A stretch of 64,000 nt of DNA from Agrobacterium salinitolerans (GTDB lineage Bacteria > Pseudomonadota > Alphaproteobacteria > Rhizobiales > Rhizobiaceae), in the NCBI RefSeq assembly GCF_002008225.1, contig NZ_MRDH01000002.1:62001-126000 (forward strand). The letters run 5' to 3'. Made by a program: the position numbers and the translations under genes. Numbering within the stretch: position 1 is the first letter of the stretch; every line of letters begins with the position of its first letter. This document shows positions 52,105-60,690 of this stretch, one piece after another. Below the pieces are notes generated by a model. That model saw only the letters and a program-made list of their open reading frames with translations, was not told the DNA's origin and made no database searches.

Positions 52105-52497
52105 ATGACGCAGATCGAGCAAGACGAACAGGAAGACAAGCCGCTTGATCCGGCCATGGAAAAAGTTCGCCGCAAGATGATCCGTTTGCAGATCGTGTCG
52201 GGCTCCGTGATGTTTATCAGCCTTATGGCTGTCTTCGGTGCGGTTGTCTACAAGGCGATGGGGCCGTCGAAGGCGGTTCAGACACAGGCGGAAGCGCCAA
52301 TCCTTGCCGTTCCCACCGGCAGTGGCCCGATGGCGGTCACCGCCAGCCTGCCGCAGGGCTTCACGATCGACAACGTCAGCTATTCCGGCGGCGACATGCT
52401 GTTTTATGGCCGGCTTTCCAATGGCACCCGCAAGGCGCTGGTCTTCAATGTTGCGACCGGCCGGTTCCTCGCCGATGTGACGGTCGATGGCCAGTGA
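52105..52497 (+). CDS. DUF6476-like single-pass membrane protein
   Basis: A 130-residue protein with an acidic cytoplasmic N-terminus (MTQIEQDEQEDKPLDPAMEKV), one membrane helix at about 32-50 (VSGSVMFISLMAVFGAVVY) and a periplasmic domain with SYSGGDMLFYGRLSNGTRKALVFNVATGRFLADV. It matches a small rhizobial family (DUF6476) of unknown role. Its end overlaps the start of the RNA methyltransferase gene by 11 bases, so the two are translationally coupled. Confidence 0.85.
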   Translation: MTQIEQDEQEDKPLDPAMEKVRRKMIRLQIVSGSVMFISLMAVFGAVVYKAMGPSKAVQTQAEAPILAVPTGSGPMAVTASLPQGFTIDNVSYSGGDMLFYGRLSNGTRKALVFNVATGRFLADVTVDGQ

Positions 52498-53341
52498 GGC
52501 CAATAACCTGCTGGAGGGGCGACCGCTGATCCCGGTCGAGGATCCCGCCGATCCGCGCATCGCCGCGTTTCGCGATATTCGCGAGCGTGATCTCACCGGC
52601 CGTCAAGGTCGGTTCATTGCGGAAGGCACGGTGGTGCTGCGCATGCTGGCCGCCGCCCATAAAGCGGGCGGTGCCTTTGCAGCCGAGAGCATCCTGATCC
52701 TGCGCAACCGCCTTTCCGGCGTTGCGGATATCCTTGCGGATTTCCCGCCGGATGTGCCGGTCTATGTGGCGGAAGCGCCGGTGCTGGACGGCATCGCCGG
52801 TTTTCACCTGCATCGCGGCATTCTGGCGCTCGGGCGGCGGGTTCAGGATCGCGGACTGGAAGAAATGACGGCGGCACTTCCCGCATCTTCCCTGGTGCTT
52901 GTCGGCTGCGGCATTTCCAACCACGATAATCTCGGCGCGATGTTCCGCAATGCGGCGGCCTTTTACGCCGATGCGGTGCTGCTGGACGAGACGTGTTGCG
53001 ACCCGCTTTATCGCAAGGCGCTCAGGGTTTCCGTGGGCTCGGTGCTGTCGGTTCCCTATCATCGCGGTGGTGGGGCGGTGGACATGCTGGAGCGGCTTTC
53101 CGAGGCGGGGTTTGCTATCTGGAGCCTGTCTCCGAATGGCGAGACGGAGATACGCGATATTCCCCGATCACAGCGCATGGCGCTGGTGATCGGCACAGAA
53201 GGCGAGGGGTTGCCGCAATCGGTGCTCTCGCGGTTTCATACCGCGCGGATTGCGCAGTCGCCGCAGCTGGATAGCCTGAATGCGGGGACGGCTTCGGGGC
53301 TGGCGCTTTATCAGATGGCGGGGGTGATGGGGCGGGTGTAG
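52487..53341 (+). CDS. SpoU/TrmH-family RNA methyltransferase
   Basis: It methylates a ribose 2'-OH in rRNA or tRNA. The 284-residue protein has an N-terminal substrate-binding region (RQGRFIAEGTVVLRMLAAA, like the L30e-type SpoU_sub_bind) and the SPOUT trefoil-knot motifs: 1 NHDNLGAMFRNAAAF, 2 LVIGTEGEGLPQ, 3 LNAGTASGLALYQMAG. The target nucleotide cannot be told. The ATG overlaps the preceding DUF6476 gene. Confidence 0.92.
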   Translation: MASEANNLLEGRPLIPVEDPADPRIAAFRDIRERDLTGRQGRFIAEGTVVLRMLAAAHKAGGAFAAESILILRNRLSGVADILADFPPDVPVYVAEAPVLDGIAGFHLHRGILALGRRVQDRGLEEMTAALPASSLVLVGCGISNHDNLGAMFRNAAAFYADAVLLDETCCDPLYRKALRVSVGSVLSVPYHRGGGAVDMLERLSEAGFAIWSLSPNGETEIRDIPRSQRMALVIGTEGEGLPQSVLSRFHTARIAQSPQLDSLNAGTASGLALYQMAGVMGRV

Positions 53342-53360
53342 ATCAGAGCCGCTTTAGCAC

Positions 53361-53543
53361 TTCGGCGTATGCGGCTCACCCCCCTCTGTCCTGCCGGACA
53401 TCTCCCCCTCAAGGGGGAGATCGACTCGTGGTGAGGCCTCGCCCCTCTCAACGTTTGCGAATGAAGCGGTGGTCGCGCCTCCTGCCGATCTCCCCCCTTG
53501 AGGGGGAGATGCCCGGCAGGGCAGAGGGGGGGTGAGCCGCACA
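53361..53543. repeat. Inverted repeat element (CTGCCGGGCATCTCCCCC family), copy 2
   Basis: TTCGGCGTATGCGGCTCACCCCCCTCTG and GCAGAGGGGGGGTGAGCCGC form the ends; the inner part has GATCGACTCGTGGTGAGGC, as in copy 3 at 63380-63570. It separates the convergent RNA methyltransferase and coiled-coil genes. Confidence 0.9.
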
Positions 53544-53577
53544 CTCAACGTTGAGGTAAACCAGACCCTCGGCGAAC

Positions 53578-54804
53578 CTAGCGTTCCCGCTTCTCCATCA
53601 CCACCTTCGCCCGCGTCGCAAGGCTCTCCCGCCCTGACGAACCGGAGGCCTTGGCCAGCAACCCCGGAATAGGCGAGGCCTCACCCTCCTGCGCGGCGGT
53701 GAGCGCGATCATCTCGGCGGCGATCCTTGCGATTTCGCGGCGGATGGGTTCGTCATTGCCGGCGCCGCGCACATTCAGCAGGCGTTCGGTGAGCGCGGCG
53801 CCCTGATTACGGATATCCTCGATTTCCTGCTCCAGGCCTTGCGACGCCGCTGGCTCGGTCGATACCGGGGGGGCTGGTTCCTCTGCGGCGGCAGCCGGTA
53901 TCGCCTCTTCGGCGGCGGGTGCGGGTTCAAGCGCGGCGGCTGGGGCAGGGGCCGTCGGTTGCGATGGGTTGACCGTTTTGTCGTCCGAGACGGCGGGGTT
54001 CGGCAGACGGATGATCATGTCGTTGCTGCGGCCGCCGGTTGCCGCAAGCTGTTCCTTAAGCCGGGCGACTTCCTGGTTGCGCAGTGTCAGCATCGTGTCG
54101 AGATCGGCGTTTTTCGCCATGACGGTCGCGACCTGCTCCTCGAGCCGTGTGACCTTGCGGCTTTCGCGCGCAACCGCCGTCATCGCCTCCTTGTTGCGGG
54201 CCGCCACATCCTGCAATTCGCGGGTGGCGGTCTCGCCCTCCTTGCGGAAACGCGTGGCGCTCTGCTTGGCCTGTTCGGCTTCCAGATCGCGGGTGGCGGC
54301 GAGGATTTTCGAATCATCCAGCTCGCGCGTCAGATGGGTGAGGCGGGCGGTGAGATCGGACATCTGGCCGGCGCGCTCGTTGGCGGCCTGCTCCTGTTGC
54401 GCGAGGTTCGCCTGTAGGGCACCGGCGTGTTCTTCGGCGGCATCGAGGGCCGCGCGCAGTTCGCCGATTTCCAGCGTCAGCTCCTCGATTTTCAGGGAGA
54501 AACCGCGGTTCTGCTCGCCAAGGCGGTAGGCATCGCTGGAGGCGGCCTCGTTGGCGAGGCGCAGGGAGGTGTTTTTTTCCCGTTCCGTATCCAGCTCCTG
54601 GCGGATCTTGGCGTTTTCTGCGGCGTAAAGCGCACGCGCCATGTCCTTCTGGGCGCGAACTTCCTGCGGGCTGATGGGCATCGTCGCGCGTATGCGATTT
54701 TCCGTATAGGCGACGATGCGGCGGTGGATCGCGGGTGCGATCAACAGGGCCAGCAGGGTTGCGGTGAGAAAACCCAATCCGAAAAGAATGGCATATTCGA
54801 TCAC
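53578..54804 (-). CDS. Membrane-anchored coiled-coil protein of unknown function (408 aa)
   Basis: From GTG 54804 (GGAGA ten bases upstream) the product begins VIEYAILFGLGFLTATLLALLIAP, an N-terminal membrane anchor. It continues as a long heptad-rich coiled coil at about residues 40-270 (KIRQELDTEREKNTSLRLAN..., VARESRKVTRLEEQVATVMAKNADLDTM), an Ala/Pro/Glu-rich linker at about 285-345, and a short helical C-terminus. The upstream frame to 54981 runs through a repeat and is not used. It lies next to eipA and the chpT-ctrA cluster; an envelope-organising role is possible but unproven. Confidence 0.8.
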   Translation of the reverse strand: MIEYAILFGLGFLTATLLALLIAPAIHRRIVAYTENRIRATMPISPQEVRAQKDMARALYAAENAKIRQELDTEREKNTSLRLANEAASSDAYRLGEQNRGFSLKIEELTLEIGELRAALDAAEEHAGALQANLAQQEQAANERAGQMSDLTARLTHLTRELDDSKILAATRDLEAEQAKQSATRFRKEGETATRELQDVAARNKEAMTAVARESRKVTRLEEQVATVMAKNADLDTMLTLRNQEVARLKEQLAATGGRSNDMIIRLPNPAVSDDKTVNPSQPTAPAPAAALEPAPAAEEAIPAAAAEEPAPPVSTEPAASQGLEQEIEDIRNQGAALTERLLNVRGAGNDEPIRREIARIAAEMIALTAAQEGEASPIPGLLAKASGSSGRESLATRAKVVMEKRER

Positions 54805-54930
54805 GCGGGACAGTCTCCGAAACTCAGATACGCGCGCATTCGGAAAGAGGGCGCGAAAGCACGTTACGCTATTATTGCAACCGTGGGGAGGGGGCTCCCC
54901 TAGGCAGTTAGCGGGCGGGACGTTGCCACT

Positions 54931-55056
54931 TGTTTCTTCCCCCTGCCGGGAGAAATCCGCGGCAGCGGGATGAGGGGGCAAGGGTTATGAGATACGGCAA
55001 CGTTGCCCCCTCATCCGGCCCTTCGGGCCACCTTCTCCCCCTTGGGGAGAAGAAAC
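54931..55056. repeat. Inverted repeat element (TTCTCCCCGCCGGGGAGAAG family), copy 2
   Basis: Ends TGTTTCTTCCCCCTGCCGGG and CCCTTGGGGAGAAGAAAC; shares the CCGCGGCAGCGGGATGAGGG and CCGGCCCTTCGGGCCACC blocks with copies at 40773-40908 and 61114-61239. Confidence 0.9.
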
Positions 55057-55075
55057 CTGCAGGCCCCTCATATCA

Positions 55076-55672
55076 TCAGAAGGGGTTCCAGGTCGGCTGC
55101 TGGGTGAGCTTCAGGTAACCGACATTGATGCCGAGGCGCGCGCCGATGCCGGTGCGGATGGGGGCAAGCGTGACGTCGCTGCTCTTCAGATAGGTCATGC
55201 CGACGCCGGCGACGATGAAAGCGGAGCCGCTCACACCACCGTAACGGCGGTAAAGCGCATCGACCGAAGGCAGGTTGTAGACCAGCATCATGGCGCGGGT
55301 TCCCTGGCCGCCGTAATCGAGGCCGAGGGAGGGGCCCTGCCAGAAGACGGGGTGCTGGCCGGCGTTCTTGGTGTAAAGCGTACCTTCGCCATAGGTGAGG
55401 CCCGCGACGAAGGCGCCGGAGCCTTCCTGGCCGAGAATGTAACCGTTCGGAAGACCGTATTGCTGGAAGGCGCGCTCCACCACCTTGGCAAGGCCGCCGG
55501 TGGTTTCACCGAAGAATCCGTGGCCCGCATCAATGACTTCCTGGAAAGAATATTGATCGCTGTTCTGGGCTGCGGCCGGTGCGGCCCATAACAGGAGGCT
55601 CGCAAGGAGCGCGACAATCTTTCCCAGTTCCAGGCGTGCAATGGTGCGGGTTTTCGTAAGGCGCATCGTCAT
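55076..55672 (-). CDS. eipA: Envelope integrity protein EipA (DUF1134)
   Basis: A periplasmic small beta-barrel protein needed for envelope integrity in Brucella. The 198-residue precursor has a signal peptide (ALLASLLLWAAPAAA, cleavage before QNSDQY) and the DUF1134 domain (QEVIDAGHGFFGETTGGLAKVVERAFQQYGLPNGYILG ... GVGMTYLKS). The Gly/Tyr-rich pattern and length match EipA. It is divergent from chpT, as in Brucella where eipA, chpT and ctrA are neighbours. The shared 248-base gap contains a CtrA-like box, in line with CtrA control of eipA. Confidence 0.9.
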   Translation of the reverse strand: MTMRLTKTRTIARLELGKIVALLASLLLWAAPAAAQNSDQYSFQEVIDAGHGFFGETTGGLAKVVERAFQQYGLPNGYILGQEGSGAFVAGLTYGEGTLYTKNAGQHPVFWQGPSLGLDYGGQGTRAMMLVYNLPSVDALYRRYGGVSGSAFIVAGVGMTYLKSSDVTLAPIRTGIGARLGINVGYLKLTQQPTWNPF

Positions 55673-55834
55673 GTCCGTCCGTCTGTTTCGTTAGCGCACC
55701 AGCCCGAAATCCGAATCGGCTTTCTTGAGGACTGGCGTGCAGAAAAAATTCTACAGCATATTTCGCGCATCCTTGCGGATACACATGGCTCCAGTGTGGC
55801 CTGTTAAGCCATTTGGCATTTTGAAACCATCCTA

Positions 55835-55850
55835 TTAACAATCGGTTTAC
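55835..55850. promoter_or_regulatory. CtrA-type box in the eipA-chpT divergent region
   Basis: TTAA-CAATCGG-TTTAC fits the TTAA-N7-TTAAC CtrA consensus with one mismatch, 71 bases before chpT and 163 before eipA. A GANTC methylation site (GAATC, 55713-55717) lies nearer eipA. Confidence 0.5.
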
Positions 55851-55920
55851 CAAATATGGTGTCATTATGGCTTAACAATTTCCACACCGTCCGCGCCTCC
55901 CTTGCGCAGGAGAGAATTTT

Positions 55921-56568
55921 ATGACCAGCAAACTCAATATCACGCTGTCCGGTCCCGATCTGGCGGCTCTTCTGTGCAGCCGTGTGTGCCATGATGTGAT
56001 TTCTCCTGTCGGCGCCATCAATAACGGCCTCGAACTGTTGGACGAGGGCGGCACGGATGACGATGCGCTCGATCTCATCCGCACGTCAGCCCTTAACGCA
56101 TCCGTGCGGCTCAAGTTCGCCCGCCTTGCTTTCGGCGCTTCCGGTTCGGCCGGCGCCTCCATCGACACCGGTGAGGCCGAAAAAGCCGCCCAGGATTTCG
56201 CTGCCGCCGAAAAGAAGGCGGAAGTGAGCTGGAACGGCCCGCGCGCCATCGTTGCGAAGAATCGTGTCAAACTTCTGCTCAACCTCTTCCTCGTCGCTTA
56301 CGGCTCCATTCCGCGCGGCGGCAATGTGGACGTGCTGCTGGAAAACCCCGACGGCGACGCCAGGTTCGAAATCACCGTCAAGGGCCGGATGATGCGGGTG
56401 CCGGCCAAGTTCGTGGAAATTTACGAGGGCAGGCTGGAAGAGGCGGTCGACGCCCATTCCGTGCAGCCCTACTACACGCTGCTTCTGGCCGAGGAGGCCA
56501 ATATGGCGGTGGAATACAAGGTGCATGACGACCGCATCGTGTTTACCGCCAAGACGATTACGGCGTGA
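55921..56568 (+). CDS. chpT: Histidine phosphotransferase ChpT
   Basis: It relays phosphate from the CckA kinase to CtrA and CpdR in the alphaproteobacterial cell-cycle pathway. The 215-residue protein has the DHp-like helix with phosphorylated His24 in LCSRVCHDVISPVGAINNGLELL, and a degenerate ATPase-like domain (RVKLLLNLFLVAYGSIPRGGNVDV) without nucleotide-binding residues, as in the family. GGAGAG precedes the ATG. CtrA itself is encoded 2.5 kb away on the opposite strand; four accessory genes lie between them. Confidence 0.93.
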   Translation: MTSKLNITLSGPDLAALLCSRVCHDVISPVGAINNGLELLDEGGTDDDALDLIRTSALNASVRLKFARLAFGASGSAGASIDTGEAEKAAQDFAAAEKKAEVSWNGPRAIVAKNRVKLLLNLFLVAYGSIPRGGNVDVLLENPDGDARFEITVKGRMMRVPAKFVEIYEGRLEEAVDAHSVQPYYTLLLAEEANMAVEYKVHDDRIVFTAKTITA

Positions 56569-56654
56569 TCGTTTCAATGCGACAAGGATGCCACCAGGGT
56601 TGGGTGCGGCTTTAGCCTGCGCCCGGCCTTTTTCTTTTCCGAGGAGAAGGTCTC

Positions 56655-57182
56655 ATGATCCGTGTCGAAACCGCGCGTCTTGTGCTGCGGCCTCACGCCA
56701 TTGAGGACGAAGCACTTTATTGCTCCTTCTGGGGCGCGGATGTTCGTCCGATACCAGGGGTGAGCTCAATCGCGCCGCTCGATCCCGAACTCGCCTTTGC
56801 GCGGCTCCTGCGCTTCATCGGTCACTGGTCCGTCTTCGGCTTCGGCCCCTTCGTGGTTGAGGAGGCTGCCACGGGACGAATCGTCGGCGAGGTCGGTCTT
56901 GCCCATATGCGCCGTGGACATGGCGCGGATTTCGACACCGCTCCGGAGGCCATGTGGAAGATCGACAGGGATTTGACAGGCAAAGGCGCGGCCAGCGAGG
57001 CCGTGCAAGCCGCGCTCGGCTGGTTTGACACCGCGGGCATATCGAGCCGTGTCGTCTGCATGATCGATCCGCTGAATACGCCCTCTCTCGCAATCGCCGC
57101 CCGCTTCGGCTTCCGTCCTTTCCGGGAGACGACGTTCCGGGAAAGCCCGGTGCGGCTTTTCGAAAGACTTATGGGAACATAA
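56655..57182 (+). CDS. GNAT-family N-acetyltransferase (RimJ-like)
   Basis: A 175-residue Acetyltransf_3-type protein: VETARLVLRPHAIEDEALYCSFWG opening, acyl-CoA loop region WKIDRDLTGKGAASEAVQAALGWF and C-terminal NTPSLAIAARFGFRPFRETTFR. GAGGAGAAGG precedes the ATG. The substrate is unknown. It is the first of four genes inserted between chpT and ctrA. Confidence 0.88.
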   Translation: MIRVETARLVLRPHAIEDEALYCSFWGADVRPIPGVSSIAPLDPELAFARLLRFIGHWSVFGFGPFVVEEAATGRIVGEVGLAHMRRGHGADFDTAPEAMWKIDRDLTGKGAASEAVQAALGWFDTAGISSRVVCMIDPLNTPSLAIAARFGFRPFRETTFRESPVRLFERLMGT

Positions 57183-57216
57183 ATCTGCGGGGGCAGGGGC
57201 CAAGGAATAAAAGGGT

Positions 57217-57248
57217 TGACGGATAGTAAGGCGGCATACTATATGCCG
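57217..57248 (+). promoter_or_regulatory. Candidate promoter and palindromic operator of the marR gene
   Basis: TTGACG (57217-57222) is followed 18 bases later by TATATG (57241-57246). The perfect inverted repeat GGCATA-CTA-TATGCC (57234-57248) covers that -10 region, the usual position of a MarR operator. The ATG at 57253 lies at about the expected transcription start and no Shine-Dalgarno is visible. Confidence 0.5.
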
Positions 57249-57252
57249 GCTT

Positions 57253-57804
57253 ATGATGCTGGAAAAGAAATATGAAGCGCTGTTGGCGCGCACATTGCAA
57301 TCGGGCGTTTCTGAACCGGGAAGGCCCCTAACAAACGAAATCACCGCAGAGCCCGGCGGGATCAGGCTTTGTTTCGAGCTTCTGTCGCTTGCTGCGGCTA
57401 TTGACCGGGATTGCGCCGCGCGGCTCTCGCCGCACCGTCTGTCGGAAGGGAAATTTCTGCTTCTTGTACTCTTGCGAGACAGGGCGGAGGGCCTTTCGCC
57501 GCATGAACTTGCCGACGCTTCCGGCGTCACGCGCGCCACCATTACCGGCCTGCTTGACGGGCTGGAGAAGGATGGGCTCGTGACGCGCCGACCCGCTTAT
57601 GACGACCGCCGCAAGCTTCTGGTCTCCCTGACTGTCAGCGGCAAGACGCTGGTGGAGACATTGTTTGTTGAACATGCCGAATGGATATCCTCGCTGCTTT
57701 CCGGTCTCGACCAAAGCGAGCGCTGTTTGTTGAGCAAGCTTCTTGTGAAGGTGCGGACAAAGACGGGCGCGGCCACTGTTTCGGCCCGCCTTCCCGACAA
57801 TTGA
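57253..57804 (+). CDS. MarR-family transcriptional regulator
   Basis: A 183-residue regulator with a winged helix-turn-helix at about residues 75-130 (LSPHELADASGVTRATITGLLDGLEKDGLVTRRPAYDDRRKLLVSLT) and flanking dimerisation helices. The start is ATG 57253 or 57256. A palindrome overlapping its likely -10 suggests autorepression, and the next gene (DUF6616) begins 23 bases downstream, so it is the probable co-regulated target. Confidence 0.9.
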   Translation: MMLEKKYEALLARTLQSGVSEPGRPLTNEITAEPGGIRLCFELLSLAAAIDRDCAARLSPHRLSEGKFLLLVLLRDRAEGLSPHELADASGVTRATITGLLDGLEKDGLVTRRPAYDDRRKLLVSLTVSGKTLVETLFVEHAEWISSLLSGLDQSERCLLSKLLVKVRTKTGAATVSARLPDN

Positions 57805-57827
57805 TTCCAAATATGGAGACTGATGAC

Positions 57828-58166
57828 ATGTCTTATTTTCTCGCTGAACTTTATTCGGCCAAACCAAGCTGGAAGGCCTTGAGCGGCGAGGCGCGGGCAG
57901 CTTTTTTTGCCCGGATCGGCGCGGGCATGAGCGCGCTTTCTCAGGCGGGTATCGAGGTGATCACAACGGGCGCGGTCGATACCTCGCTGGGCCACGCATC
58001 CCCCCATGAATTCTTTGCGCTGTGGCGTTGCCGTGACCGGCAGGCCCTTTCTCTTCTGGTGGAGGCAATCGCTGACAGCGGATGGCATGACTATTTCGAC
58101 ACGGTGAATGCGGGCGGGGAGGGTGCCGGCATGGCAAACCATCTCCAGCAGCTTGCAGCGGTCTGA
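57828..58166 (+). CDS. DUF6616-like small protein (112 aa)
   Basis: From ATG 57828 (ATGGAGAC upstream) the product begins MSYFLAELYSAKPSWKALSG and ends with SGWHDYFDTVNAGGEGAGMANHLQQLAAV. It looks like a ferredoxin-like alpha/beta-barrel domain (ABM/EthD-like size) and matches the pattern I associate with DUF6616. Its function is unknown. It is cotranscribed with the marR gene. Confidence 0.75.
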   Translation: MSYFLAELYSAKPSWKALSGEARAAFFARIGAGMSALSQAGIEVITTGAVDTSLGHASPHEFFALWRCRDRQALSLLVEAIADSGWHDYFDTVNAGGEGAGMANHLQQLAAV

Positions 58167-58305
58167 TCCGCCGCCTGATCGAGGCTGCCGCCGTGGCGGT
58201 CTCGATCGCGATCGAGAACGACTGTGAACACGTTCGAGGTCTGCTAAGCGTTGCCATATGTTTCGGGACCCGTCGTGACCGGGATGATCCTGAGGTGTTC
58301 CTCTT

Positions 58306-58821
58306 TCAAACGGCGTTTGCCGAATGGTGCCGATAAACGAGGTCTTCGGGATCTGAACGGGGCGCTTTCGGATCGAGCATGCCGCCGATTCGCTCGGCAA
58401 CGGCTGCAGATTTCCGATTGTGCGGCGAGACGTAGCTGACAAGCGAAGGCAGGTTCAGGGTCTTGAAGGCCCAGTCGCGCAGCGCCGAGGCGGCTTCCGC
58501 CGCATAGCCGTATCCTTCATGGCCTTCGTAAAGCAGCCAGCCCAGTTCCTTTTCCGGAAACAGCGGACCGTGATTGATGCCGACCTGGCCGACACATTGT
58601 CCCGTTGCGTCAAGCTCGATCATTAGTGCGCCATGGCCGAAAAAGTACCAGTTGGCCTGATCGTGGCAGAACACACCCCATGTCGAGGGCAGGTCGTAAG
58701 GCCCGCCCACACCGATAGAGCGCAATGACATCATGAAATCCCGATAGGCCGGAAAATCTGTGATCATCAGCGGGCGCAGCGTCAGGCGTTCGGTCCTGAG
58801 GATGGGGATAGGGTGGTTCAT
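58306..58821 (-). CDS. GNAT-family N-acetyltransferase
   Basis: A 171-residue Acetyltransf_3-type protein: ILRTERLTLRPLMITDFPAY opening, CVGQVGINHGPLFPEKELGWLLYEGHEGYGYAAEAASAL acetyl-CoA region and NRKSAAVAERIGG. AAGGATG precedes the ATG. It is convergent with the DUF6616 gene. The target is unknown. Confidence 0.88.
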   Translation of the reverse strand: MNHPIPILRTERLTLRPLMITDFPAYRDFMMSLRSIGVGGPYDLPSTWGVFCHDQANWYFFGHGALMIELDATGQCVGQVGINHGPLFPEKELGWLLYEGHEGYGYAAEAASALRDWAFKTLNLPSLVSYVSPHNRKSAAVAERIGGMLDPKAPRSDPEDLVYRHHSANAV

Positions 58822-58858
58822 GCGCCATCATCCTTTTGCGGCGCATAGCCCAGCTCTT

Positions 58859-58895
58859 CTTCCCTCATTCCTGTACAAGCACAGGAAAGAGGGAG
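58859..58895. repeat. Palindromic intergenic repeat (CTCATTCCTGT...ACAGGAA...GAG type)
   Basis: TTCCCTCATTCCTGT and ACAGGAAAGAGGGAG enclose ACAAGC. Same family as 27496-27526. Confidence 0.75.
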
Positions 58896-58969
58896 TATCC
58901 ATGCGCCGGAATATGATCGTGTGTCGTAATATGCCAATGACACCGTTACCTGCGACCTTCAAATCACAA

Positions 58970-58996
58970 CAAAAAACCCGCCGTTTCCAGCGGGTC
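58970..58996 (-). terminator. Rho-independent terminator of ctrA
   Basis: Stem ACCCGC/GCGGGT around an 8-base loop, with a six-T run on the minus strand, 30 bases after the ctrA stop. Confidence 0.85.
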
Positions 58997-59025
58997 TTTT
59001 AAAAACTGCCCTGTCCCGGAATGGA

Positions 59026-59730
59026 TCAGGCGGTTTCGAGGAATTCCGTCGCGCCATCTGGCTCGCGCAGAACATAGCCGCGGCCCCAGACGGTTTCGAT
59101 GTAGTTTGCGCCGCCGGCGGCGTTTGCGAGCTTCTTGCGCAGCTTGCAGATGAAGACGTCGATGATCTTCAGTTCCGGCTCGTCCATGCCGCCATAAAGG
59201 TGGTTCAGGAACATTTCCTTGGTCAGCGTCGTGCCCTTGCGCAGCGAAAGCAGCTCGAGCATCTGATATTCCTTGCCGGTCAGGTGAACGCGCTGGCCAC
59301 CCACTTCAACCGTCTTGGCATCGAGATTGACGATGAGTTCGCCGGTGGAGATGACCGACTGCGCATGGCCCTTGGAACGGCGGACGATGGCGTGAATGCG
59401 GGCAACAAGCTCATCCTTGTGGAACGGCTTCGTCATGTAGTCGTCTGCGCCGAAGCCCAGGCCGCGCACCTTGTCCTCGATGCCGGCCATGCCGGACAGG
59501 ATGAGGATCGGCGTCTTGACCTTGGAGAGGCGAAGCGTTCTCAGAACCTCGTAACCCGACATGTCGGGCAGGTTGAGGTCGAGAAGAATAATGTCGTAGT
59601 CGTAGAGCTTGCCCAGATCCACGCCTTCCTCACCGAGGTCGGTCGTGTAAACGTTAAAGCTTTCCGACTTAAGCATCAGTTCAATGCTCTGCGCTGTCGC
59701 GCTGTCGTCTTCAATAAGTAGAACCCGCAT
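59026..59730 (-). CDS. ctrA: Cell-cycle master response regulator CtrA
   Basis: An OmpR-family regulator that silences replication origins or controls division, motility and envelope genes in alphaproteobacteria. The 234-residue sequence is highly typical: [23 protein letters not shown], phosphoacceptor Asp51 in [26 protein letters not shown], and the winged-helix [29 protein letters not shown]. The C-terminus ends in hydrophobic plus Ala (FLETA), consistent with ClpXP-dependent turnover. The 480-base upstream region contains four GANTC sites and a TTAACCAT CtrA half-site. Confidence 0.98.
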   Translation of the reverse strand: MRVLLIEDDSATAQSIELMLKSESFNVYTTDLGEEGVDLGKLYDYDIILLDLNLPDMSGYEVLRTLRLSKVKTPILILSGMAGIEDKVRGLGFGADDYMTKPFHKDELVARIHAIVRRSKGHAQSVISTGELIVNLDAKTVEVGGQRVHLTGKEYQMLELLSLRKGTTLTKEMFLNHLYGGMDEPELKIIDVFICKLRKKLANAAGGANYIETVWGRGYVLREPDGATEFLETA

Positions 59731-59819
59731 AATTATCCCCTTTGCCGCCCGCGAACCGGTAAATCATTGCCTCGCGCGATGCGGATCCAGACGTTGCCTG
59801 ATTTGCAGGCTGCCACCAA

Positions 59820-59965
59820 ATGGTTAACAAATTCTAATTGCCTTTGGCAAGGTGTATCGAATTTATTAAGCAAAGTAGGCATTTCGCTGTTTTTGCACGT
59901 GAATCCACCATCGCCAAAATTGAAGCTTAACGTGAGGAAATCCCGTTAAGTGATTCAATCGACTC
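59820..59965. promoter_or_regulatory. ctrA upstream region with CtrA half-site and clustered GANTC sites
   Basis: TTAACCAT (minus strand, 59820-59827) is a CtrA half-site 90 bases upstream of ctrA. GAATC (59901-59905), GATTC (59952-59956) and GACTC (59961-59965) are CcrM sites, and a fourth lies at 60096-60100. The two at 59952 and 59961 are only nine bases apart. The whole gap 59731-60210 is AT-rich and holds no ORF. Confidence 0.55.
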
Positions 59966-60210
59966 TTACATCGTCGGGTCCATTTTTTTGGACCTGGCAT
60001 TTACCGACCCTTAAATGATCGTGTTTATCATTAACGATGCCCGTAAACGAAAGGTTAACGGCGGCGGTTTTTTATTAACGCCGGGTAACTTTTGGGAATC
60101 ATTCCGGGACAGGGGGCAACCCTTGCGGAAAAACGGGCGGGTTAAACGGGCCGATCAGGGTGGCATAGTGCCTTTTTGATCCGGGTCTCGCTATCCATGG
60201 AGTATTGCGT

Positions 60211-60561
60211 ATGAAGTCGCGTGACAGCCTGGTTCGCCTGAAGGAATTTCAGGTCAATGAAAAACGCCGGCAGCTTAACCAGCTGCAGCAGATGATGTCC
60301 GAGTTCGAGCGGATGGCAAAGGAACTGGTGCATCAGATATCTCTGGAAGAAAGCAAGTCGGGCATTACCGATCCGACGCATTTCGCCTATCCGACCTTCG
60401 CCAAGGCCGCGCGCCAGCGGGCGGATAATCTTCAGGTCTCGATCCGTGAGCTGAAGGCCCAACAGGAAGCCGCCGAAGCTTCGCTGGAAGAGGTGCAGGC
60501 CGAATATGAAAAGGCCGCTGCCCTCGAAAACCGCGACGGAGCCATCCGCGCCCGCGCCTGA
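60211..60561 (+). CDS. FliJ-like coiled-coil protein next to ctrA
   Basis: A 116-residue helical protein (KSRDSLVRLKEFQVNEKRRQLNQLQQMMSEFERMAKELVHQIS...) with heptad pattern throughout, of the size and charge of FliJ-type export chaperones. ATG 60211 with TGGAG upstream is preferred over a TTG two codons earlier. It is divergent from ctrA, which would fit CtrA control. It may be a flagellar export component or a diverged cell-cycle partner; no flagellar genes are adjacent. Confidence 0.75.
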   Translation: MKSRDSLVRLKEFQVNEKRRQLNQLQQMMSEFERMAKELVHQISLEESKSGITDPTHFAYPTFAKAARQRADNLQVSIRELKAQQEAAEASLEEVQAEYEKAAALENRDGAIRARA

Positions 60562-60657
60562 CCTATAGGCGCAGGAAGTTACGAGGATCGTCCTCATTGA
60601 CGGCTGCCGGTGGATCAGGAGGCGGCTTTCAATGACGGGACGCCATGCATTTTTTCG

Positions 60658-60690
60658 AAAGGCCGCTCGTTCAGGGCGGCCTTTTGTTTT
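60658..60690 (+). terminator. Rho-independent terminator of the FliJ-like gene
   Basis: Perfect 9-bp stem AAAGGCCGC/GCGGCCTTT with a T-rich tail (TGTTTTG), about 100 bases past the stop. The rest of the 60562-60848 gap holds nothing else. Confidence 0.88.

Noticed and set aside
53354-53544. Possible CRISPR-like repeats in this and similar gaps
   Set aside because: The repeats are inverted pairs within single elements found at dispersed sites, not regularly spaced direct repeats with spacers, and no cas genes are present.
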